From the NCBI GenBank assembly GCA_038058095.1, contig JBBUBW010000023.1, positions 1 through 7,952 of the forward strand: 7,952 bases of DNA, written 5' to 3'. Shown one piece after another: positions 1-5,750 of this stretch (position 1 is its first letter; the number at the start of each line of letters is the position of its first letter). Made by a program: the position numbers and the translations under genes. The notes beneath the pieces are model-generated. The model searched no databases and was not told where the DNA came from. It saw nothing but the letters and a program-made list of their open reading frames with translations. The DNA is from VMFW01 sp038058095 (GTDB lineage: Bacteria; Patescibacteriota; Minisyncoccia; UBA6257; 2-01-FULL-56-20).

Positions 1-727
1 AAGTGTCATTTGGGGGTGGCGGCGGTGGAGGTGGGGGAGTTGAAGGCGACTGGTTATTTGGCGACGTGCTTGTCGGTTGTCCCGTCCCTGGGTCGGAATT
101 ATTCCCCGTAGAAGAAGTGGAGTTAGGTGGATTTTGTCCGCCTCCTTGTCCTCCCGTCTGTCCGCCTGTGTTTGGAGCAGGGGGTGTTTCAGGCGGAGGG
201 GAAGTGCGAAGAGGCGCAGAAAGCGAAGCGCCGGATCCGCCGGTAGGAACAGTGCCAACTGAACGCACAATTACTTCGCCTTTATCATTTAATCCTTCTG
301 CGTTATAAGTCGCCGGTCCGCCGTCTTCAAATCCAACATTCGTTGATCCAGTTACTCCGTTCACGTTGACCGTTTTCCATAAAGTTTGAGTGTCCGACCC
401 TTTTTCCGTTCTGTAAATATTTATCGATGTAACTGTTTTTGGTAAATTCTGCCAGACTAAAACCAAAGATTCGTCTGCTTTAACGCATAAAATAACCATT
501 AACTTCCCATTTTTGTAATTATTCAAAATTTTCACGCAGTCCCGAGTTAAATCTACTCTCTCTGTCTGAATTTTAATCGTGCTTTTTAAGGTGAAATAAA
601 AAAAGAAAATCGCTCCTAAAACTAGCAAAGTTATTCCTCCGGCAACATAATAAAAACTTCTCGGTTCTCCTTTTTCAACCTTCGGCTTTCGCTTAGGGTC
701 CTTGCTGTACATCCAACTGACATCCAT
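1..727 (-). CDS. Membrane-anchored surface protein with Fn3-like segment and Pro/Gly-rich tail (partial, 3' end missing)
   Basis: Reading the minus strand from ATG at 727 gives 242 codons that stay open to the window edge, so the C-terminus is missing. The protein starts with about 25 polar, basic residues, then one hydrophobic segment (about residues 27-47). Residues about 75-160 look like a beta-sandwich of fibronectin type III style: alternating hydrophobic residues, a central Trp-Gln near 92-93 and an N-I-Y-R strand near 103-106. From about 162 it becomes rich in Gly, Pro, Ser, Thr and Asn, with nine consecutive prolines at 231-239. I infer a single-pass protein whose C-terminal part lies outside the membrane, with the tail acting as a wall-spanning or extended linker. 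I do not recognise a named family. There is no Shine-Dalgarno; a -10-like TAGAAT lies 7 bases before the ATG. A second in-frame ATG at codon 6 is the alternative start. Confidence 0.72.
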   Translation of the reverse strand, partial: MDVSWMYSKDPKRKPKVEKGEPRSFYYVAGGITLLVLGAIFFFYFTLKSTIKIQTERVDLTRDCVKILNNYKNGKLMVILCVKADESLVLVWQNLPKTVTSINIYRTEKGSDTQTLWKTVNVNGVTGSTNVGFEDGGPATYNAEGLNDKGEVIVRSVGTVPTGGSGASLSAPLRTSPPPETPPAPNTGGQTGGQGGGQNPPNSTSSTGNNSDPGTGQPTSTSPNNQSPSTPPPPPPPPPNDT

Positions 728-733
728 GCACTA

Positions 734-742
734 ATTCTACCA
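734..742 (-). promoter_or_regulatory. Putative extended -10 promoter giving a leaderless transcript
   Basis: On the minus strand the hexamer TAGAAT (734-739) is preceded by TGG (742-740), an extended -10 pattern. I see no convincing -35. A start 7 bases downstream would fall on the A of the ATG at 727, so the mRNA would have no leader. The AT-rich surroundings make a chance match possible. Confidence 0.35.
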
Positions 743-784
743 TTTTTTGGATTTTTCATATCGCGCCAAGATGTGAAATTTACA

Positions 785-826
785 AAAATTAAAAAGCCGC
801 CTCACCGATGTTTTGGGTTGGCGGCC
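785..826 (-). terminator. Rho-independent terminator of the 851-1153 gene
   Basis: On the minus strand GCCGCC (825-820) pairs with GGCGGC (801-796), with an inner three-pair helix (818-816 with 806-804). It is followed at once by TTTTT and a further T-rich run. It lies 25 bases after the stop of the 851-1153 gene. Confidence 0.8.
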
Positions 827-850
827 TTTATGTTCGTGGCCGTTTCGAGG

Positions 851-1153
851 TCAGGCAAGGAGCTTGTCTGCTCGTTCCCTGATGGTCGATTCGATATTCC
901 CCTTGAATAGAGCGGCAGCGAAGGGAAGTTTTCCATTGATCTCGACGGTGTTGCTGGTGACCGTCAGGGTCCCAGAAACCGAGAATCCCATCGCTTCAAA
1001 GCTGAATTCTCCTTCGCTCCCTGTCCACTCCTCCGTCAGGTTTCTGATCTTACCAGCGTACTTGGTTTTCACGTCTCCGAGTAGGCGTTGGACGCGGGCT
1101 AGGGCTTCCACTTGTGGCAGGTGGTGATTAATAGTCATGTTGAGCTTCGGCAT
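851..1153 (-). CDS. Polyhydroxyalkanoic acid system (PHA_gran_rgn-type) family protein
   Basis: The 100-residue product matches my knowledge of the short family annotated as polyhydroxyalkanoic acid system protein: an N-terminal MPKLNMTINHHLP-type strand, a helix with EALARVQRLL, then the marker stretch FEAMGFSVSGTLTV (about 53-66), a lysine-containing GKLPFAA, and the terminal IESTIRERADKLLA. Length and both ends fit the family, so the TGA is a true stop. The name comes from genes near PHA synthesis loci; the biochemical role is unproven, and nothing near here makes PHA. The start is well supported: GGAGG lies 9 bases before ATG 1153, under a TTGACT/TACTCT promoter. A terminator follows, so it is a single-gene transcript. 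Its G+C is clearly higher than that of the neighbouring 1312-2052 gene. Confidence 0.88.
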   Translation of the reverse strand: MPKLNMTINHHLPQVEALARVQRLLGDVKTKYAGKIRNLTEEWTGSEGEFSFEAMGFSVSGTLTVTSNTVEINGKLPFAAALFKGNIESTIRERADKLLA

Positions 1154-1204
1154 TGATTCTTTCCTCCAGGAATATGGTTGATTACAACTGTTTTCTCTAA
1201 ACCA

Positions 1205-1233
1205 AGAGTAGCATACTACAGTTAAAAAGTCAA
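1205..1233 (-). promoter_or_regulatory. Promoter of the PHA-type gene (TTGACT-17-TACTCT)
   Basis: The minus strand carries TTGACT (1233-1228), a 17-base spacer and TACTCT (1210-1205), with TG one base before the -10, an extended -10 arrangement. It begins just past the 3' end of tRNA-Lys and would give a leader of about 45 bases containing the GGAGG site. Confidence 0.6.
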
Positions 1234-1236
1234 ATG

Positions 1237-1307
1237 TGCCCCCACTAAGAATCGAACTTAGGTACTCCGCTTAAGAGGCGGGTGCTTTACCACTAAGCTA
1301 TGAGGGC
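1237..1307 (-). tRNA. tRNA-Lys (anticodon CUU)
   Basis: The minus strand folds into a 71-base cloverleaf. The acceptor GCCCTCA pairs with TGGGGGC (one G-T), the D-stem GCTT with AAGC, and the T-stem CTAAG with CTTAG around TTCGATT. The seven-base anticodon loop CTCTTAA places CTT at 34-36. The outermost anticodon-stem pair is C-A. The discriminator is A and CCA is not encoded, so it must be added by tRNA nucleotidyltransferase. The 5' end lies 4 bases after the stop of the 1312-2052 gene, so the two may be co-transcribed. Confidence 0.9.
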
Positions 1308-1311
1308 TATA

Positions 1312-2052
1312 TTAGATTAGGTTAACTAATTTTTTATTTATTTTCAAAGATTGCCATTTTGTTCTTACAAAATCAACTTCAGGACTTATGTCTTTTAAAG
1401 TCGTATTTATCCAGCCGAATACTTGGTGTTTCATATTGACACTTTTCGGAACCTCAACTCGCATTGTCCCATAATAGAGATTATTTCTCTTATATCCTTT
1501 GCTGATTGGTTTCACATAGCTTTTACCAAAACTTCCAATTGGTATTCCGGTTAATTTTGACCAAAACTTTTTAATCTTCGCTTCATCTTGTTGAGGGTAA
1601 ATATTCAGACGAGCCTTAAGGTTTTTTGGAGGTAAACCAAAAATTTTTTCAACCCACCGCACGAAAAATAAAATTAAATGCGGATCAGAGTTAGTAATTT
1701 CAAACATATTATACTTGCTACCTTCGGCCCAATACAAAGCTGCTCCCATTAAGCGATACGCTTCTTTAGATATGGGGGTTCTAATTTGATTTTCCGCCTT
1801 CGTAATAATTTTATCAATTTCCCTACTTCTTCTTTCCTTCTGGCTCTGTGAGCCACGCGACAAAACTTCGATTCTTTTTGTGTACAATCTTTCCTTGTGA
1901 CCAGGTTTGAGAACTATATCTTTGAGCCAGGTGCTTAAAGTGCTTTTGGCGACACTTGAGTTGAGTTTTCTTCTTATCTCGTTATAACTCAATCCCAGAT
2001 CCTTTCGAAGTCTATAAGCTTCTTTTTTCAAATCCGCATAGTTTTTATCCAT
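1312..2052 (-). CDS. HTH protein with degenerate LAGLIDADG-like domain
   Basis: The 246-residue product has an N-terminal helix-turn-helix of resolvase/transposase type (about residues 8-45: LKKEAYRLRKDLGLSYNEIRRKL, then STLSTWLKD), a basic charged helix (about 50-90), and a domain starting with GAALYWAEG at 103-111. That motif, the following NSDPHLILFFVRW, the PQQDEAKIKKFWSKLTGIP stretch and YGTMRVEV near 194-201 recall single-motif LAGLIDADG homing-endonuclease folds seen in many hypothetical proteins. Whether it cuts DNA is unknown; E110 is the only obvious motif acid. It could be a DNA-binding regulator. The start at 2052 has no Shine-Dalgarno but has TATAAT 8 bases upstream. The gene is strikingly AT-rich (34 G/C in 120 bases at 1321-1440) and abuts tRNA-Lys, which suggests acquisition. 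Confidence 0.75.
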   Translation of the reverse strand: MDKNYADLKKEAYRLRKDLGLSYNEIRRKLNSSVAKSTLSTWLKDIVLKPGHKERLYTKRIEVLSRGSQSQKERRSREIDKIITKAENQIRTPISKEAYRLMGAALYWAEGSKYNMFEITNSDPHLILFFVRWVEKIFGLPPKNLKARLNIYPQQDEAKIKKFWSKLTGIPIGSFGKSYVKPISKGYKRNNLYYGTMRVEVPKSVNMKHQVFGWINTTLKDISPEVDFVRTKWQSLKINKKLVNLI

Positions 2053-2059
2053 ACCACTA

Positions 2060-2065
2060 ATTATA
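2060..2065 (-). promoter_or_regulatory. -10 box placed for a leaderless start of the HTH gene
   Basis: A perfect TATAAT on the minus strand (2065-2060) ends 8 bases before the ATG at 2052. The -35 region is weak (TTTAGT at 17 bases). Transcription from it would start at or within a base of the ATG. Confidence 0.45.
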
Positions 2066-2148
2066 TCACACAGAGCAGGTGGACTAAACAGGGATACCTA
2101 CCTCCTATTTACATCTGGCTTGTTTATAGTGGCGTCAAAATTTGTGTG

Positions 2149-2222
2149 AATCCTCGGCAGGGCTTGAACCCACAACCTTCTGGTTTGAAGACAGGCGCTC
2201 TACCAGCTGAGCTAACGAGGCC
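2149..2222 (-). tRNA. tRNA-like gene with UCA in the anticodon position, degenerate
   Basis: The minus strand has a good D-arm (GCTC/GAGC around AGCTGGTA) and a T-arm GTGGG/CCTGC around TTCAAGC with two G-T pairs. The acceptor is imperfect: GGCCTCG against CGAGGAT has a G-A mismatch, and one extra base sits before the D-stem. The anticodon stem keeps only three inner pairs (CTG/CAG), mismatched on both sides. By position the loop is CTTCAAA, giving anticodon UCA after a normal U33. UCA would read UGA, yet genes here use UGA as stop. It may be a tRNA pseudogene, a suppressor or a tRNA assigned to another amino acid. No CCA is encoded. Confidence 0.5.
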
Positions 2223-2243
2223 TAAATTTGCTAATCTGGTGCT

Positions 2244-2252
2244 TGTGGATAA
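2244..2252 (-). other. Single consensus DnaA box
   Basis: The minus strand reads TTATCCACA, the consensus DnaA box, about 30 bases upstream of the TATAAT at 2281. I found no second copy nearby and no replication genes, so it may be chance or a DnaA-responsive promoter site rather than an origin. Confidence 0.25.
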
Positions 2253-2280
2253 GATTTCCGAATAATCTTTTGAGTAGTAG

Positions 2281-2286
2281 TATAAT
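2281..2286 (+). promoter_or_regulatory. -10 box of the 2405-4833 operon
   Basis: A perfect TATAAT in the context TAGTATAAT, with no clear -35. The expected start lies around 2293, right where the large hairpin begins. The same TAGTATAAT stands before the M50 gene at 7061-7068. Confidence 0.5.
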
Positions 2287-2295
2287 TTAAGTAAA

Positions 2296-2380
2296 CCCCC
2301 ACACCAAACAAGGAAAGTTTAAACAAAATCATATTTCAAATCAACTCGGGGCGAGTTAAATTCCTTATTTGGTGTGGGGG
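2296..2380 (+). promoter_or_regulatory. Long structured 5' leader hairpin
   Basis: Bases 2296-2315 pair with 2361-2380 over 20 positions with a single C-A mismatch (2309/2367), starting with five C-G pairs. Inside the loop, AACTCG (2343-2348) pairs with CGAGTT (2352-2357) around GGG, and GTTTAAAC (2317-2324) is a palindrome. The helix starts at or within a few bases of the predicted transcript start and ends 24 bases before the ATG at 2405. It could shield the 5' end, sense conditions or be a processed RNA. No T-run follows on the plus strand, so it is not a normal terminator in that direction. Confidence 0.65.
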
Positions 2381-2404
2381 TAAATAAAAATCAAAATAAA
2401 GGCC

Positions 2405-2662
2405 ATGAATAAACAAACAATCATAATAGTAATATTTTTAGTTGTTTTAGCCGCTGTGGTGGTGGCGTGGTTTGTTTTCAATAAAGGAGGCGAGATTCAA
2501 GTCCAAAATACCCCTGGCGGAACGAACGAACAGGGGAGCGGTATCGGCGGAGAGATTTTTCAAAAGGTCCAAAATCCCATCGCCGACAAACTCCCGGAAT
2601 CTAACCCTGCCCAAGACATCAACCCCTTGGAGAACACTTACCAGAATCCTTTCGGCGAGTAA
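2405..2662 (+). CDS. Small single-pass membrane protein with NPF-type tail
   Basis: The 85-residue product starts with MNKQ and a strong hydrophobic helix (about residues 5-26), then a Gly/Asn/Gln-rich linker and a tail with spaced proline motifs (ADKLPESNPAQDINPLENTYQNPFGE). I recall small proteins with this shape (membrane helix, then KLPE.NP and NPF motifs) as common and uncharacterised in Patescibacteria. The N-terminal helix is expected to anchor it with the tail outside. The likely start is ATG 2405, with only a weak AAAGG two bases upstream. It is the first gene after the hairpin leader and is followed 35 bases later by the 711-residue secreted protein on the same strand with no terminator between, so the two should share a transcript and perhaps a surface role. 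Confidence 0.8.
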   Translation: MNKQTIIIVIFLVVLAAVVVAWFVFNKGGEIQVQNTPGGTNEQGSGIGGEIFQKVQNPIADKLPESNPAQDINPLENTYQNPFGE

Positions 2663-2697
2663 TAAAATCACAAAGGTCTTTTAAATTTAAATTAAAA

Positions 2698-4833
2698 ATG
2701 AAAAACTTTAAAAAATTTCTACCCATCCTAATTATCGTTTTAGGTATGGTGGTTTCAATTTCGGTTTTGGCTCAAACCGGGGAAGATGAGCTTGAGGTTA
2801 AAGTCTCGATTAAAGTTACCTACCCTGTTGCCGAATTGGGGAACTGCGGGAGTAAAGCGGAGTGTAAGGCCTTCTGTGATAATCCGGCCAACATTAATGC
2901 TTGCGTAGCTTTCGCTAAAAACAAAGGGTTGATGAATGAAAGTGAAGCCCGGCGGGCCGAAAAATTTAGCCAAAGTCTCCAAAGCGGCAAGACGCCGGGC
3001 AACTGCGCCACTCCCGAAGAATGTAAAAGTTATTGCGAAGACGTCTCTCGCATCGAAGAATGTTTGGCCTTTGCCGAAGAGAACGATCTAGCCGATCCTG
3101 ATCTGCAAGAAGGGAAGAAAATCCGCGACTACCTTAAAACTGGAGGCAAGATGCCCGGCGGTTGCACTTCGAAAAATTCTTGCGAAACCTACTGTGAAGA
3201 TTTTGCCCACATTGAAGAATGTATGAGCTTTAGCGAAAAAGCCGGTCTGGGCACGGGTGGTCCGCAGGGGCCGGACGGAGAGAGGCGAGGTCCTCCGCCA
3301 AAACAAATGCTTGAGCTCATAAAAAGCGGCCAAACTCCCGGCGGTTGTAAATCCAGAAACGAATGCGAAGCTTACTGCGGAGGGGGGAATCACTTTGAAG
3401 AGTGTATCGCTTTTGCCGAAAAAGCCGGTTTTATGGATCCCAAAGAAGCCGAGCTGGTTAAAAAAACCGGCGGTAAGGGTCCCGGAGGATGCCAAGGCAA
3501 GCAAGCTTGCGACGCTTTTTGCAATGACCCAGCTAATCGCGATACCTGTTTTAAATTCGCCGAAGATAATGGTTTGATTTCGCCGGAAGATTTAAAGATG
3601 GCTAAAGAGGGGATGACGAGAATGAGAGCCGGCCTCGAAAGCGCTCCTCCGGAAGTTAAAGATTGTCTTAAAAGCGAACTCGGTCCGAATATTATCGAGG
3701 ACATTCAAAGCGGGAAACTTGTTCCCGGACCGGAAATTGGTGACAAAGCGCGCAGTTGTTTTGAGAAAGCCGGCGGCGGCATGAACCCCGGCGAAGTTCT
3801 TAAAAATGCTCCGCCCGAAGTTTTATCTTGTCTGAAAGAAAAAAATATTGATGTGGAAAAAATAAAATCCGGCAAAACGGAATTCACGCCGGAAACCGGC
3901 GACGCGTTTAGGGTTTGTTTTGAGAGTATGAAATTTATCGGACCGAACGGCCCGATGATGAGTGGTGGAGGTGGACCCAATGGCGGACAAGGTGGTCCAG
4001 TGGGCGGTCCCCAGCCAAACTTCGGCGAATTCTTGCGCTCTGCTCCGCAGGAAGTTCTCGGATGTTTAGGGGGCGCTCTTGGCGGAGATTTTGAGAAAAT
4101 AAAATCCGGTGAAGCGCAACCCACGTCAGACATGGGAGAGAAAATGCGAAAGTGTTTCGAGCAGTTCCGTCCCCAAGGTCCTATGATGCGCTCCGGCGGA
4201 GAAGGCGGCAACTTTGGACCATCTGATAGCAATAATTCAGGCGGAGGCAATGGCCCGAGAACGATGGGGCTAGAAGGTAATCGAGGAGGGACATCCGGAC
4301 CAAATTTCCCTGAAGCCGTCTCGAATTGCTTAAAAGGACGATTAAGCGAAGATCAAATTAAAGGTTTAATGAATGGCTCAAGGCCTTCCGGCGATATCGA
4401 GCAGGCGATAGGAAAGTGCTTTAGTGAGAATGGTGGTATGGGAAACTTCGCTTCGCCTCAAGGACAAGGATTTCAACCTCCAACTCAAGGAACATCGCCA
4501 AGCGGTCAGATGGGACCAAATAATCAATTACCGCCGAACGGAATGATGCCGCCCGAAGGCGGGCAGTTTCCCGGCGGCACTCCTCCAAATGGTTTTACTG
4601 GCAACCAGCCTCCAACAGGTATGATGCCGCCAGCCGGTCAAATGCCACCCGCTGGTTTTATACCTCCGCAAGGTTTCACCCCTCCTCCCGATGGTCAATT
4701 CCCGAGCGGATTCACTCCGCCTCCCGGAGAATTCCAAAATGGAACTCCTCCGCCACCTTCGCAAAGTTATCAAAACAAACCATCTCTTCTAGGAGTCATA
4801 TTCGGTCCGCTTCTCAATCTCTTTAGCCGATAG
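2698..4833 (+). CDS. Secreted cysteine-repeat protein (5 + 4 repeats) with Pro/Gly-rich tail
   Basis: The 711-residue product begins with a signal sequence: MKNFKK, a hydrophobic core to about residue 24, then a possible cleavage after VLAQ. Five repeats follow, each with exact spacing C-x5-C-x3-C-x8-C (cysteines at 50/56/60/69, 103/109/113/122, 156/162/166/175, 217/223/227/236, 265/271/275/284), ending in an aromatic-Ala helix and Gly-Leu. Four longer repeats of APPEV..CL..(about 30)..CFE type carry two cysteines each (323/354, 378/407, 456/486, 544/574). The region after about 585 is Pro/Gly/Gln-rich, and the last 18 residues form a hydrophobic PSLLGVIFGPLLNLF end. All 28 cysteines fall in pairs or fours, which suggests disulfides or metal binding outside the cell. 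Similar repeats occur in Patescibacteria proteins of unknown function; I infer a surface or adhesion role. The start has no good Shine-Dalgarno. Confidence 0.88.
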   Translation: MKNFKKFLPILIIVLGMVVSISVLAQTGEDELEVKVSIKVTYPVAELGNCGSKAECKAFCDNPANINACVAFAKNKGLMNESEARRAEKFSQSLQSGKTPGNCATPEECKSYCEDVSRIEECLAFAEENDLADPDLQEGKKIRDYLKTGGKMPGGCTSKNSCETYCEDFAHIEECMSFSEKAGLGTGGPQGPDGERRGPPPKQMLELIKSGQTPGGCKSRNECEAYCGGGNHFEECIAFAEKAGFMDPKEAELVKKTGGKGPGGCQGKQACDAFCNDPANRDTCFKFAEDNGLISPEDLKMAKEGMTRMRAGLESAPPEVKDCLKSELGPNIIEDIQSGKLVPGPEIGDKARSCFEKAGGGMNPGEVLKNAPPEVLSCLKEKNIDVEKIKSGKTEFTPETGDAFRVCFESMKFIGPNGPMMSGGGGPNGGQGGPVGGPQPNFGEFLRSAPQEVLGCLGGALGGDFEKIKSGEAQPTSDMGEKMRKCFEQFRPQGPMMRSGGEGGNFGPSDSNNSGGGNGPRTMGLEGNRGGTSGPNFPEAVSNCLKGRLSEDQIKGLMNGSRPSGDIEQAIGKCFSENGGMGNFASPQGQGFQPPTQGTSPSGQMGPNNQLPPNGMMPPEGGQFPGGTPPNGFTGNQPPTGMMPPAGQMPPAGFIPPQGFTPPPDGQFPSGFTPPPGEFQNGTPPPPSQSYQNKPSLLGVIFGPLLNLFSR

Positions 4834-4837
4834 TACT

Positions 4838-4880
4838 AAATAAAATCCCTCGCCAAAAAACGGGGGATTTTATTTAATAT
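4838..4880 (+). terminator. Strong, probably bidirectional, terminator of the 2405-4833 operon
   Basis: Bases 4838-4852 pair with 4861-4875 over 15 positions (one G-T) around an A-rich loop, with ATTTTATTT on the 3' side. The opposite strand carries a similar T-rich arm, so it may also stop transcripts from the right. It begins 4 bases after the TAG stop. Confidence 0.9.
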
Positions 4881-4897
4881 AACACTTTTCCTACATG

Positions 4898-4955
4898 GTG
4901 CCTCCGGAGGGATCCGCCTCCGCCAGCCAGCGGATGGCGGAGAACCCCCTACCTA
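4898..4955. repeat. tRNA-Arg 3'-half fragment with a palindrome in the T-loop
   Basis: Bases 4898-4912 (GTGCCTCCGGAGGGA) match 6856-6870 at the 3' end of tRNA-Arg exactly. Both copies continue with AACCCCC (4943-4949 and 6875-6881) and then ACCTA (one extra T here). Between the shared blocks this copy has 30 bases (4913-4942) where the tRNA has ATCG of the T-loop. The insert region holds CTCCGCCA (4918-4925) facing TGGCGGAG (4935-4942), overlapping ATCCGC (4912-4917) facing GCGGAT (4930-4935). It looks like a REP-type palindrome joined to a tRNA-derived unit. Confidence 0.6.
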
Positions 4956-5124
4956 TTTATTTTTGTGCCCCTCAGGGGTGAAGAATGGAACCGGATTCTT
5001 GAAGAAATATCAGCCTTCGCGGACGTTCTGAGGGAGTCACGAGAGGTCGAAACGGTGTCCAAATAGGCGGTTCCAACAAATTCAAGGGAATAGACCCCGG
5101 TTACGTGAGACGAACCGGAGGATC
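4956..5124. other. Intergenic stretch with small hairpins, no convincing gene
   Basis: TTTTTGTGCC at 4960-4969 repeats the bases leading into tRNA-Arg (6851-6860) and is followed by CCCCTCAGGGG, a small palindrome, and GAACC at 4988-4992, so it may be a second decayed tRNA end. A hairpin at 5097-5118 (CCGGTT with AACCGG, plus CGT/ACG inside) lies just after the protease stop but lacks a T-run. A GTG-started frame of 33 codons (4965-5066) exists, without a ribosome binding site. Confidence 0.4.
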
Positions 5125-5550
5125 TTACCCTCCCTTCACGGGAGTGATTTCGATCCGCTCCTTGTCCCGCTCGAACTTGATGTGGTATCGGTCGAAGAAA
5201 CCACTCTGTCCCAAAATCGCTCCGACCCCTTGGGATTCGGTAAATCCCGCTTCAATCTCAAAAGTCTCCGAAGCACCCACAACCTGTAGCCGGATCGGAT
5301 GAATGTAGACTTCAATTCCTGGGCCACTCGAAATACCGAAGAAGGTCTGCTTTCGGCCGGCCACTAGGTCAATCCCGAGTTCCTTGGCTAGAGATGAGTG
5401 AAAGAGGGAGGCATCGGCCCCTGAATCCACCAGCGCGTAGATATCAATCTTTTTTCCACCGTTAAAAAGCCGCACCGGAACAAACGGTCGGCTCACCCAG
5501 GGTTGATTCGGATTATTGAAGTTGGGTTGCTTGAGGTAATCGAACTTCAT
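5125..5550 (-). CDS. Retropepsin-like aspartic protease
   Basis: The 141-residue product has the catalytic motif of the retropepsin clan, ALVDSGADASLF, with D42-S43-G44, preceded by a strand-rich N-terminus (RPFVPVRLF). A second hallmark, AILGQSGFFDRYHIKF (about 111-126), matches the hydrophobic-hydrophobic-Gly part of the fold. With one DSG per chain it should act as a homodimer with paired aspartates, as viral retropepsins do. There is no signal peptide or membrane segment, so it is probably cytoplasmic; the substrate is unknown. Its start overlaps the stop of the upstream DUF5678-like gene (ATGA), showing translational coupling. I know this pairing from other genomes as a recurring two-gene unit of unknown purpose. 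G+C is about half (63 of 120 at 5161-5280). Confidence 0.85.
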   Translation of the reverse strand: MKFDYLKQPNFNNPNQPWVSRPFVPVRLFNGGKKIDIYALVDSGADASLFHSSLAKELGIDLVAGRKQTFFGISSGPGIEVYIHPIRLQVVGASETFEIEAGFTESQGVGAILGQSGFFDRYHIKFERDKERIEITPVKGG

Positions 5551-5744
5551 GCCGCAGGGACATAGGCACCTCGAAACGGCAGGACTCGGAGGAGTGTGAT
5601 GTTTCGATAGCCATTCTTCTCGGCCGCTCGCTTAGCCTCAGAGGCGTCCTGGCCGCTCCCGACCACAGTCTTGTCAGGTTCTAGGATAGCCACCCAGCGG
5701 TTCTCGTATTTCTTTAGCTCTTCTAAGAGGGTGTTTTTCTGCAT
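5547..5744 (-). CDS. DUF5678-like small protein, partner of the retropepsin
   Basis: The 65-residue product reads as a DUF5678-type domain: LLEELKKYENRWVAIL near the N-terminus (about 6-21), then KTVVGSGQDASEAKRAAEKNGYRN, then a final LLRVLPF strand. The pattern (aromatic-Glu-Asn-Arg-Trp-Val-Ala, then Val-Val-Gly-Ser-Gly, then a helix of Ala/Glu/Lys) is what I associate with the family, whose function is not known. No catalytic residues stand out; it may bind or regulate the protease encoded downstream, with which it overlaps by ATGA. The start at 5744 has no properly spaced Shine-Dalgarno; a TTGACT-16-TATGAT promoter ends 7 bases before the ATG, so the mRNA is probably leaderless. Confidence 0.8.
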   Translation of the reverse strand: MQKNTLLEELKKYENRWVAILEPDKTVVGSGQDASEAKRAAEKNGYRNITLLRVLPFRGAYVPAA

Positions 5745-5750
5745 GGATTT

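Noticed and set aside
2244..2404. Replication origin: consensus DnaA box next to an AT-rich region and a large inverted repeat
   Set aside because: There is only one box and no replication genes; the structure is better explained as a promoter plus leader.
3088..4250. Long open frames on the minus strand inside the 711-residue gene
   Set aside because: They mirror the repeat codons of the plus-strand gene, which has a signal peptide, strict repeat spacing and a terminator. The reverse products have no recognisable domains.
4898..4955. CRISPR-like repeat
   Set aside because: The palindrome occurs only once here, with no regular spacers and no cas genes.
4965..5066. GTG-started frame of 33 codons with an amphipathic helix
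   Set aside because: There is no ribosome binding site, its start lies inside the repeat-like TTTTTGTGCC, and the length is too short to trust.
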